Origin: Bacteroidota bacterium
GTDB taxonomy: Bacteria > Bacteroidota > Bacteroidia > Bacteroidales > PUMT01
Length of the DNA stretch: 44,003 bases
Direction of reading: 5' to 3'
Assembly: GCA_003551495.1 (NCBI GenBank)
Contig: PUMT01000023.1
Coordinates: forward strand, 1 to 44,003
Every line of letters begins with the position of its first letter. Position 1 is the stretch's first letter. A program made the translations under genes and the position numbers. The notes under the pieces were generated by a model, which had not been told where the DNA came from, did no database searches, and saw nothing but the letters and a program-made list of their open reading frames with translations. Positions 37,086-44,003 of this stretch are shown here, piece by piece.

Positions 37086-40052
37086 TCAGAGGTTTTGTTT
37101 AACTTCAACCTCTTTGTATGCCTCAATTATATCTCCAACTTTTAAATCATTGAAATTTTCTATGTTCAAACCACATTCGTAGCCTGATGCAACTTCTCTG
37201 ACATCATCCTTGAATCTTTTCAGTGAGCCAAGCGAACCGGTATAAATCACTATCCCCTCACGTATTATCCTCACTTTGGAGTTGCGGTTGATCTTTCCTT
37301 CCTTGACAATACATCCGGCAACAGTTCCTACCTTTGATATTTTGAATACTTCCCTTATCTCAAGTGTTGCAACAATTTCTTCTTTGATCTCGGGCATCAG
37401 CATACCTTCCATAGCTGACTTGATCTCGTTTATTGCATCGTAAATTATTGAATAGAGCCGGACATCTATTTCCTCTTTTTCGGCAAGTTTACGGGCACTC
37501 ATTGATGGCCTTACCTGGAAGCCGACTATTATGGCATTGGAAGCCGCTGCAAGCAAGATATCCGATTCAGAGATCTGTCCCACAGCCTTATGAATTATCC
37601 TTACCTGTATCTGCTCTGTTGAAAGTTTTATCAGAGCATCCGAAATTGCCTCGACAGAACCGTCGACATCTCCCTTGACAATAATGTTAAGTTCCTGGAA
37701 GTTGCCTATTGCAATACGTCTTCCGATCTCATCGAGTGTAATATGCTTTTGCGTTCGCAATCCCTGTTCACGCTGAAGTTGCTCTCTCTTGCCGGCAATT
37801 TCCCTGGCTTCCTTGTCACTGTCCATTACATTGAAATTGTCGCCTGCCTGAGGTGCACCGTTCAATCCGAGTAAAAGCACAGGAGTGGAAGGCCCCGCCT
37901 CATGGATACGTTTGCCCCGCTCATTATACATTGCTTTTACGTGGCCGCAATAGGTTCCGGCAAGCACTACATCACCTATTCTGAGTGTCCCGGTTTGAAC
38001 CAGAACTGTGGCAATATAACCCCTTCCCCGGTCAAGTGACGACTCAATAACGGTACCTGTTGCCTTCTTTTTTGGATTGGCTTTCAGTTCCAGGATCTCC
38101 GACTCAAGAAGCACTTTTTCAAGCAGCAGGTCAATATTCTTGCCCTGCTTGGCAGATATTTCCTGTACCTGGTATTTGCCGCCCCAATCCTCTGTCAAAA
38201 AGTTCATATTTGCAAGCTGCTCCTTTATCTTGTCAGGATTGGAATTTGGCCTGTCGATCTTGTTGATGGCGAAAACTATCGGAACTCCTGCTGCATGGGC
38301 ATGATTTATCGCCTCTACTGTCTGGGGCATAACACTATCATCTGCAGCAATAACGATTATTGCAACATCTGTAATTTTTGCCCCACGGGCACGCATCGCA
38401 GTAAATGCTTCGTGTCCGGGCGTATCCAGGAAAGTAATGTTTTTATCATTATCAAATTTTACACTGTAGGCACCGATGTGCTGTGTAATCCCTCCAGCTT
38501 CACCCGCAATTACGTTGGAGTGTCTTATGAAATCGAGGAGAGATGTTTTTCCGTGATCAACATGCCCCATTACAGTAACAATCGGTGGACGTTGTTCCAT
38601 TTCTTTTGGATCATCCTCCTCTTCTACAACATCATCCTGAAGATCGACACTTATGAATTCAGTTTTAAAATCATATTCTTCAGCTACAAGTGAAATAGTT
38701 TCTGCATCAAGACGCTGGTTTATCGAAACGAACAACCCGAGATTCATACATGACGATATCACATCAGTTGAAGGCACATCCATCATATTTGCAAGCTCAT
38801 TCACTGTAACAAACTCGGTAACTTTCAGTACGTTCTTTTCCTGCTCCTGCCTTTCGGCGTCCTCTTTTTGTTTAACACTCAGCTGCTCACGTTTTTCACG
38901 CCTGTACCTGGCTCCCTTTGATTTTCCTTTGGAAGTTAGTCTTGATAAAGTATCCTTTATCTGCTTCTGAACATCTTCTTCGCTTATCTCAGGTCGCAAA
39001 GGCTTTGCTTTCTTCCTCCCTTTCTTTTTTTGAGTTTCCTCCTGTCTGCGGCCTTTCTTTTCCTTTTCCTTTTCTTTTTCCTTGCCTTCAAGGGAAACTT
39101 TCTCCTTATCCTTGCGAATCCTTTTCCTCTTCCTCTTTTTGGGCTTCCCGGGATCTGACTGCGAAGCTGCCTGCTTTTTCTTCTCCTCCTGCTCAGGCAG
39201 GTCAATTTTCCCAACAACCCTTACACCACTTAACTTCTCAACACTTGGCTTGTAAATCTCCTCCATCTTCTCCTCATCTGCAGGCAGTGGAATCTCTTTT
39301 TCATTTTCAATACCAGAGGGAACTTCTTCTGCAGGAATTTTTTCAAGTGATTCTTCTTGTTTTGCTGGTTTTTCCTTTTCTTTTTCAATTTCAGGTTTTT
39401 CCGCAGGCTGCTTTTCCTTTGCCTCCTCCTTTTTTTCATCCTTTTTCACTTGAGAAGGTTCGGGTTTCTCACTCTTTTTGTCCTTTCCGGCAGGTTGTTT
39501 TTTCCTGCTTATTGAATCAAGGTCTATAGATCCTACAATTTTCAATCCGGCACCCTTCTCTTCCCCTGTCTTTTCGGTTTCCTGCTTTACCTTCTCCTTT
39601 TCTTCCTTTTCGGATTCCGTTTCATCCGGTTTACCCGGGGCATCCTCTTCCTTGCTGTCAGAAGTGGGGGCACTCTCCTTTTCCTGAGGTTCCGGCTGCT
39701 TTTCCGTTACAGCCGGCTTCTTGCCTGTATGCCCCTTTATCAGAACTTCATCTTCGCTTTCAGCTGACTCACTATCAGTTTCTTTTTCTTCACCATGGAT
39801 ATCATCTATCGACAGAGCCTCCTTCCTTTCCCTGGAAATTCGGACACTGACTTTCTCCGACTCTTCCTTTACCTTTATTTCGGAACTGTACTCCTTCAGC
39901 AAAAGGTTGTATTGTTCCTCTGTCACCTTGGTGTTGGGGTTTGCATTGATATCAAACCCCTTTTTCTTAAGGTAATCCACTATGGTCAGTATACCCAGGT
40001 TGAACTCCCGTGCAACTTTACTAAGTCGTTTTGTTTTTGTGACTTCTGACAT
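37086..40052 (-). CDS. infB: Translation initiation factor IF-2
   Basis: GTPase that places fMet-tRNA on the 30S subunit and promotes subunit joining. The 988-residue protein has an N-terminal IF2_N helix domain ([24 protein letters not shown]). A very long charged linker rich in Lys, Glu and Pro follows to about residue 360, then a second IF2_N-like region with [19 protein letters not shown]. The G domain has G1 GHVDHGKT at 496-503, G3 DTPGHEAFT and NKID. C-terminal domains 2-4 end in [17 protein letters not shown]. It follows nusA by 54 bp. Confidence 0.98.
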   Translation of the reverse strand: MSEVTKTKRLSKVAREFNLGILTIVDYLKKKGFDINANPNTKVTEEQYNLLLKEYSSEIKVKEESEKVSVRISRERKEALSIDDIHGEEKETDSESAESEDEVLIKGHTGKKPAVTEKQPEPQEKESAPTSDSKEEDAPGKPDETESEKEEKEKVKQETEKTGEEKGAGLKIVGSIDLDSISRKKQPAGKDKKSEKPEPSQVKKDEKKEEAKEKQPAEKPEIEKEKEKPAKQEESLEKIPAEEVPSGIENEKEIPLPADEEKMEEIYKPSVEKLSGVRVVGKIDLPEQEEKKKQAASQSDPGKPKKRKRKRIRKDKEKVSLEGKEKEKEKEKKGRRQEETQKKKGRKKAKPLRPEISEEDVQKQIKDTLSRLTSKGKSKGARYRREKREQLSVKQKEDAERQEQEKNVLKVTEFVTVNELANMMDVPSTDVISSCMNLGLFVSINQRLDAETISLVAEEYDFKTEFISVDLQDDVVEEEDDPKEMEQRPPIVTVMGHVDHGKTSLLDFIRHSNVIAGEAGGITQHIGAYSVKFDNDKNITFLDTPGHEAFTAMRARGAKITDVAIIVIAADDSVMPQTVEAINHAHAAGVPIVFAINKIDRPNSNPDKIKEQLANMNFLTEDWGGKYQVQEISAKQGKNIDLLLEKVLLESEILELKANPKKKATGTVIESSLDRGRGYIATVLVQTGTLRIGDVVLAGTYCGHVKAMYNERGKRIHEAGPSTPVLLLGLNGAPQAGDNFNVMDSDKEAREIAGKREQLQREQGLRTQKHITLDEIGRRIAIGNFQELNIIVKGDVDGSVEAISDALIKLSTEQIQVRIIHKAVGQISESDILLAAASNAIIVGFQVRPSMSARKLAEKEEIDVRLYSIIYDAINEIKSAMEGMLMPEIKEEIVATLEIREVFKISKVGTVAGCIVKEGKINRNSKVRIIREGIVIYTGSLGSLKRFKDDVREVASGYECGLNIENFNDLKVGDIIEAYKEVEVKQNL

Positions 40053-40106
40053 AAATAACCTCGCAGTTTATTGCGCTTTCTTTATAATGTATAAAAGCTG
40101 ATTTTA

Positions 40107-41345
40107 TTATTCAAACTCCGCTTTCAGAACCCTCATAATCTCACGAACCGTCTCCTCTTCGAGATCCGTGCGCTTCATAAGATCCTCAACCGTTAGCTCG
40201 AGCACGCTCTTGGCAGTATCGCATCCTATGGATTTAAGCTCATCTATAACCCACGCTTCCAGCTCGTCAGCAAATTCATCAAGACTCACATCCTCCTCGT
40301 CTTCTGTTCCGCTTTCCCTGAAAACATCAATCTCGTAGCCGGTTAGCTGACTTGCAAGCTTGATGTTGAGTCCGCCCTTACCAATAGCAAGTGAAACTTC
40401 ATTGGGCTTCAGATATACTTCTGCATGCTTTTCTTCCTCGTTTATTTTTATTGATGTGATCTTTGCAGGACTGAGGGACCTGGTGATATAAAGCTGAGTA
40501 TTGTTTGTAAAATTGATCACATCAATATTTTCATTTCTCAGCTCCCTTACAATGCTGTGAATACGGGACCCCTTCATTCCAACACATGCGCCAACCGGGT
40601 CTATTCTCTCATCATACGACTCAACTGCAACCTTGGCGCGCTCTCCGGGCATACGTACTATCTTCTTTATTGTAATCAGTCCGTCAAATATCTCCGGCAC
40701 CTCCAGCTCAAACAGACGTTCCAGGAATACCGGCGACGTACGGGACAGGATGATCAGCGGGGTATTGTTTCTCATCTCCACCTTGATTACAACAGCCCTT
40801 ATAGTATCACCCTTCCGGAAATAGTCGGTTGGTATCTGTTCCTGCTTGGGCATTATAAGTTCATTGCCCTCATCATCAAGAACAAGAATTTCCCTTTTCC
40901 ATACCTGGTAAACATCACCGGTAACAATCTCTCCTATACGGTCTTTGTATTTAAGGTAAACATTATTCTTCTCCAGTTCAAGTATTCTTGATGTCAGGTT
41001 TTGACGTAGGGAAAGAATAGCCCTCCTGCCAAAATCTATCAGCTTCACCTCGTCAGTTACCTCTTCACCCACTTCATAATCAGGGTCAATATCCTTGGCC
41101 TTTGATAATGATATCTGCAGATTGGGATCCTCAACTTCGCCGTCAGGCACAACTTCACGGTTTCTCCAGATCTCGAAATCTCCCTTGTCAATATTTATAA
41201 TAACATCAAAATTCTCGTCCGTGCCATACTTCTTCAGCAGCATATTCCTGAACACATCTTCCAGTACGCTCATCATAGTAGCACGGTCAATATTTTTAAG
41301 CTCTTTGAATTCAGAAAAAGTGTCTGTCAAATTCAGATTTTCCAT
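40107..41345 (-). CDS. nusA: Transcription termination/antitermination factor NusA
   Basis: Binds RNA polymerase and RNA, affecting pausing, termination and antitermination. The 412-residue protein has the N-terminal RNA-polymerase-binding domain, an S1 domain (GEIVTGDVYQVWKREILVLDDEGNE), and KH domains (RIDPVGACVGMKGSRIHSIVRELRNENIDVI, then KPNEVSLAIGKGGLNIKLAS). A short C-terminal acidic/HhH-like part replaces full AR repeats. The frame runs to a TTG at 41363; ATG 41345 lies 14 bp after the rimP stop and fits better. Confidence 0.96.
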   Translation of the reverse strand: MENLNLTDTFSEFKELKNIDRATMMSVLEDVFRNMLLKKYGTDENFDVIINIDKGDFEIWRNREVVPDGEVEDPNLQISLSKAKDIDPDYEVGEEVTDEVKLIDFGRRAILSLRQNLTSRILELEKNNVYLKYKDRIGEIVTGDVYQVWKREILVLDDEGNELIMPKQEQIPTDYFRKGDTIRAVVIKVEMRNNTPLIILSRTSPVFLERLFELEVPEIFDGLITIKKIVRMPGERAKVAVESYDERIDPVGACVGMKGSRIHSIVRELRNENIDVINFTNNTQLYITRSLSPAKITSIKINEEEKHAEVYLKPNEVSLAIGKGGLNIKLASQLTGYEIDVFRESGTEDEEDVSLDEFADELEAWVIDELKSIGCDTAKSVLELTVEDLMKRTDLEEETVREIMRVLKAEFE

Positions 41346-41359
41346 CTCAGTAAATTTTA

Positions 41360-41824
41360 TCAAAATTCTATAACAAGCCTGGTTGCTTTTACAGATTCAA
41401 ACTCAAATTCCCTCTCTTTTATTTTTTCAACGGAGCGTTTCCTGTTTGTCTTTTCCTTTTCCTTTACTTTTTCATCAATTGTAAAACTGCCTGCTTTGAC
41501 CTCCTTAAGGACTCCCCTGTGTTTTGTTCCTTCACTGGTCAATACCTCAACCTCCTTCCCCAGGTTCTTATGGTATTGTTTTAAAACCCTTAATGGCTCC
41601 GATAACCCGGGTGATGACACCTCAAGCTCAAAATCTTCCACATCCCTGTCAAGGCTCTGCTCAACCAACCGGTTCATCCTTACACAATCCTCAATCGTCA
41701 CTCCCTCTTCACTGTCAACATGAACAATGATCCTGTTTGAAGGTGTGACTTTGACATTCACAAGAAACATCCCTTTTTCAAGATTCCTTTCAACTATCTC
41801 CCTTATCACTGCGTCATCGATCAT
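41360..41824 (-). CDS. rimP: Ribosome maturation factor RimP
   Basis: Needed for maturation of the 30S subunit. The 154-residue protein shows the RimP blocks VKVTPSNRIIVHVDSEEGVTIEDCVRMNRLVEQSLD and FELEVSSPGLSEPLRVLKQYHKNLGKEVEV. The last part has a Lys/Glu-rich insertion (KVKEKEKTNRKRSVEKIKE). First gene of the rimP-nusA-infB operon, behind a good promoter and a leader of about 200 nt. An upstream open frame ends by overlapping its ATG (ATGA). Confidence 0.95.
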   Translation of the reverse strand: MIDDAVIREIVERNLEKGMFLVNVKVTPSNRIIVHVDSEEGVTIEDCVRMNRLVEQSLDRDVEDFELEVSSPGLSEPLRVLKQYHKNLGKEVEVLTSEGTKHRGVLKEVKAGSFTIDEKVKEKEKTNRKRSVEKIKEREFEFESVKATRLVIEF

Positions 41825-41990
41825 GTTTCAATCCTTTTTCTCAAATCCCCTGAAATCAACCGGGGATATCCGGCTTTCCATTTCCGCGGCAATCTCCCGG
41901 CAGATAACTTTATACAGCCCTGAGCATCAGCCACAACTACTTCAATACTTTTAAAAAAAGCGGTGACCCCATAAAGACGGTTTTATATAA

Positions 41991-42014
41991 AATAGGGGAC
42001 AATTGTCCCCTATT
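41991..42014. promoter_or_regulatory. Perfect 24-bp palindrome in the rimP leader
   Basis: Two 12-bp half-sites are exact reverse complements. In RNA this gives a 10-bp stem (AATAGGGGAC with GTCCCCTATT) and a 4-nt loop. It starts about 20 nt after the predicted transcript start. On the minus strand it is followed by TTTTATATAAAA, so partial termination is possible. Alternatives are a DNA operator or a stabilising leader hairpin. Confidence 0.75.
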
Positions 42015-42040
42015 CTCAGTTTCTTCACCGCAATCAACCG

Positions 42041-42074
42041 CAAAAATAATAAAATAATGTTAAAAATACAAAAA
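42041..42074 (-). promoter_or_regulatory. rimP-nusA-infB promoter
   Basis: On the minus strand TTTTTG (42069-42074), a 20-nt spacer and TATTTTTG (42041-42048): a near-perfect Bacteroidota housekeeping promoter. Transcription would start around 42034, giving a leader of roughly 210 nt before the rimP ATG at 41824. This is the best promoter match in the window. Confidence 0.75.
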
Positions 42075-42306
42075 TATAATTCTCAATTCCCCATGATTCT
42101 CAAGACCCGCAAAAAGAGATGAAACCCCCATCAGCCTTTGGGAGACAAAAAGAGATGAATAAATGCAGGGAATCTATGGTATTGAAAAGCCAACGCTTAA
42201 AGCCTAAGTTTTGAAACGTTGTGATAAAAATTCTATTTAACATAAAATAATTAACGTTAAAGTTAGTACTTTTATGAAGCGGGTATTCAGTTTGGCAAAA
42301 CTTCAT

Positions 42307-42314
42307 TATTTTTG
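42307..42314 (+). promoter_or_regulatory. Candidate -7 element for the HD phosphohydrolase gene
   Basis: TATTTTTG fits TAnnTTTG and lies about 90 bp upstream of the TTG start at 42404. The nearest TTTG (42291-42294) is only 12 bp away, shorter than usual, so the -33 element is unclear. Confidence 0.4.
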
Positions 42315-42403
42315 CAACGGCCTTTCAGACCTGTAAGCATTTAAGAACGTGGATCAAAGCCACAAACGGGTAAAGCGCTTTTTTTCATTAATTATCTGAT
42401 ATT

Positions 42404-43660
42404 TTGAACAGTAATACGACCAATAAACGAAAAATAATAAACGATCCTGTCCACGGGTTCATAGAGATATCGTCAGAACTTGTGTTTGACCTGATAGAGC
42501 ATCCGGTTTTTCAGCGACTCAGGAGGATAAAGCAACTTGGACTTACAAACTTTGTGTACCCGGGAGCAACACATACCCGTTTCCAGCACGCACTGGGTGC
42601 TGCTCATCTTATGAAATCGGGCATCGATGTTATCAGGCAAAAAGGGCACAATATTACCAGCGAAGAATCAGAAGGTGCAATACTGGCTATATTGCTCCAC
42701 GATATTGGCCACAGCCCCTTTTCTCATGCCCTTGAGTTTTCAATTATTGAGGGTATTACCCATGAGCATATGTCTTCGGTCTATTTTGATGTTTTGAATC
42801 GCCAGTATAACGGACATCTTGACACGGCAATAAGTATTTTCAACGGCTCATGCAGGAAGAAGTTCCTGCACCAGCTTGTATCGGGGCAACTTGATGTTGA
42901 CCGGCTCGATTATCTGAAACGGGACAGCTTTTACACAGGTGTTACAGAGGGGGTTATCGGATCGGAACGAATAATAAAAATGCTTAATGTCCATAACGAC
43001 ATGCTTGTAATAGATGCAAAGGGAATATATTCCATAGAAAAATTCCTTATTGCCCGCAGGCTTATGTACTGGCAGGTCTATTTCCATAAAACCGTTATTG
43101 CAGCCGAATACCTGCTTGTGATGCTTCTGAGAAGAGCAAGGGAACTTGCCCTTGGAGGTGAAAAACTGTTTTCAACACCACCGTTGGAATACTTTCTTTC
43201 CAGGAGGATAGAAAAAAAAGACTTTGAAGACCCCGGACTGCATGAAGAAATTGTCCATTTTTACACAATGCTGGATGATGACGATATTATGAGTTCTGCA
43301 AAGGTGTGGACTGAACATAATGACCCTGTATTAGCAAAACTTTCATGCAATCTGGTTAACAGGAAACTATTCCGTGTTGAGATAAGGAGCGCCCCCTTCT
43401 GCCCGGATTATACCGGAAGGATTAAAGAGGAGGTAATGAATAAATACGGAATTAATGAGCATGAAGCCTCATATTTTGTTTTTTCTGACGAAATATCAAA
43501 CCATGCCTACAGCGACATAGATGAAAATATTTTAATACTTCACAAAAACGGCAAACTGGTTGATATAACTGAAGCATCTGACATGTTTAACGTATCACTT
43601 TTATCAAAAATCACAAAAAAATATTTTATTTGCTTCCCAAAAGAGATTGAAAAGTTTTAA
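42404..43660 (+). CDS. HD-domain phosphohydrolase (dNTPase/SAMHD1-like), TTG start
   Basis: A 418-residue HD-superfamily protein. Metal-binding residues are visible: His62 in HTRFQHALG, His99-Asp100 in ILLHDIGHSPFSH, and a later Asp in QLDVDRLDYLKRD. The N-terminal KIINDPVHGFIEIS and the FQRLRRIKQLG block place it with SAMHD1-like proteins, some of which are dNTP triphosphohydrolases; the substrate is not known here. There is no in-frame ATG before residue 70, and a stop lies upstream at 42389, so the TTG at 42404 must be near the true start. lpxD follows after 47 bp, a neighbourhood often seen in Bacteroidota. Confidence 0.88.
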   Translation: MNSNTTNKRKIINDPVHGFIEISSELVFDLIEHPVFQRLRRIKQLGLTNFVYPGATHTRFQHALGAAHLMKSGIDVIRQKGHNITSEESEGAILAILLHDIGHSPFSHALEFSIIEGITHEHMSSVYFDVLNRQYNGHLDTAISIFNGSCRKKFLHQLVSGQLDVDRLDYLKRDSFYTGVTEGVIGSERIIKMLNVHNDMLVIDAKGIYSIEKFLIARRLMYWQVYFHKTVIAAEYLLVMLLRRARELALGGEKLFSTPPLEYFLSRRIEKKDFEDPGLHEEIVHFYTMLDDDDIMSSAKVWTEHNDPVLAKLSCNLVNRKLFRVEIRSAPFCPDYTGRIKEEVMNKYGINEHEASYFVFSDEISNHAYSDIDENILILHKNGKLVDITEASDMFNVSLLSKITKKYFICFPKEIEKF

Positions 43661-43665
43661 AATAT

Positions 43666-43673
43666 TAGTTTTG
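43666..43673 (+). promoter_or_regulatory. Candidate -7 element for lpxD
   Basis: TAGTTTTG fits TAnnTTTG and lies 34 bp before the lpxD ATG. A TTG at 43647-43649 gives a spacer of 16 nt, slightly short. It could add an internal promoter to the HD gene/lpxD unit. Confidence 0.35.
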
Positions 43674-43707
43674 CATTTAAAATGACACAGTAAAACATAT
43701 TAATATT

Positions 43708-44003
43708 ATGCAAATGGAGTTTACGGCAAAGAAAATTGCCGAATACCTTAACGGAGAGGTGGTGGGCAATCCCAATGAAAGGATATCAAATGTATCCAGG
43801 ATTGAGGAAGGAAAACCAGGCGCACTTGCATTCCTTGCAAACCCGAAATATGAAAAGCACATTTATGAAACTGGAGCATCGGTTGTAATAGTAAGCCGCG
43901 ATTTTAAGCCATCACGCCCCGTGAGTTGCACTCTTATCAAAGTTGACAACTCTTACCAGGCTATTGCAGACCTTCTGGAAATGAAAGAACAGGCCAAACC
44001 CCA
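43708..44003 (+). CDS. lpxD: UDP-3-O-acylglucosamine N-acyltransferase LpxD, N-terminal part only
   Basis: Adds the second acyl chain in lipid A synthesis. The first 98 residues are present; the gene runs off the right edge before the hexapeptide-repeat domain. The visible part is the uridine-binding N-terminal domain: MEFTAKKIAEYLNGEVVGNP, ISNVSRIEEGKPGALAFLANPKYE and VDNSYQAIADLLEM. ATG 43708 gives MQMEF; the ATG at 43714 is an alternative. It follows the HD gene on the same strand. Confidence 0.9.
   Translation, partial: MQMEFTAKKIAEYLNGEVVGNPNERISNVSRIEEGKPGALAFLANPKYEKHIYETGASVVIVSRDFKPSRPVSCTLIKVDNSYQAIADLLEMKEQAKP

Larger units (their letters stand above)
41825..42403. other. Divergent intergenic region between rimP and the HD phosphohydrolase gene
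   Basis: 579 bp, no convincing gene. From the rimP side it contains a short open frame (41821-41982, minus) with no ATG that overlaps the rimP start, a perfect 24-bp palindrome (41991-42014) and the rimP promoter (42041-42074). Also present are a 14-bp direct repeat (42110-42123 and 42146-42159), a TTAACGTTAA palindrome (42251-42260), and a -7 box for the HD gene (42307-42314). No tRNA was found. Confidence 0.7.

Noticed and set aside
38918-39529. 203-residue plus-strand open frame
   Set aside because: It is opposite the Lys/Glu-rich linker of infB; low-complexity coding on one strand leaves the other strand open by chance.
41727-41954. 75-residue plus-strand open frame near rimP
   Set aside because: It overlaps the rimP coding region antisense and has no family features or promoter.

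Overview
This window looks like the chromosome of a Bacteroidota bacterium, probably order Bacteroidales or a close relative. The grounds are the gene set: a glycine-lipid acyltransferase pair, a GSCFA protein, a sufBCDSE operon with a DUF59 protein, an HD phosphohydrolase in front of lpxD, and a sigma-54 regulator-lptE-TPR-secG-groES-groEL run. The promoters also fit, with TAnnTTTG -7 boxes and few obvious Shine-Dalgarno sites. kdsB, lptE and lpxD show a Gram-negative cell with lipid A/Kdo lipopolysaccharide. No tRNA, rRNA, insertion sequence, prophage or CRISPR array was seen. Nearly all of the window is housekeeping DNA.

Layout. The left edge (1-882, minus) is the start of a division/cell-wall (dcw) cluster, mraZ then a cut-off rsmH, behind a 10-bp-phased MraZ-type operator. 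Two plus-strand acyltransferases (1106-2960) form a likely glycine-lipid pair. A repeat-rich spacer follows, then a minus-strand block with a 633-residue PurF-like amidotransferase, a SPOR protein and a LEA14-like lipoprotein. From 6281 to 16180 come an AbgT transporter, yebC, miaB, a small outer-membrane protein, aspS, tadA and a secreted S9 peptidase. A strong bidirectional terminator separates this from malic enzyme, pdxA and a leucyl aminopeptidase.

From 26890 down to 20929 the minus strand carries a sigma-54 activator, lptE, an acidic TPR protein, secG, groES and groEL, with hairpin terminators after secG and groEL. Next are kdsB, a GSCFA protein and yjbQ. The suf operon (35915 down to 29267: sufB-C-D-S-E, a DUF59 sufT-like gene and queG) joins Fe-S cluster assembly to an Fe-S-dependent tRNA-modification enzyme. 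thiL is divergent from sufB. The rimP-nusA-infB translation/transcription operon (41824 down to 37086) has a well-matched promoter and a leader of roughly 200 nt with a perfect palindrome. The right edge holds an HD phosphohydrolase and the start of lpxD.

No clearly new multi-gene system is visible. The points most worth following up are the non-coding ones: the MraZ boxes overlapping a promoter, the duplicated gene tails at 2955-3185, the structured rimP leader, the palindrome at the suf promoter, and the overlapping convergent gene ends. Among proteins, the long PurF-like enzyme and the in-frame acidic repeats stand out.
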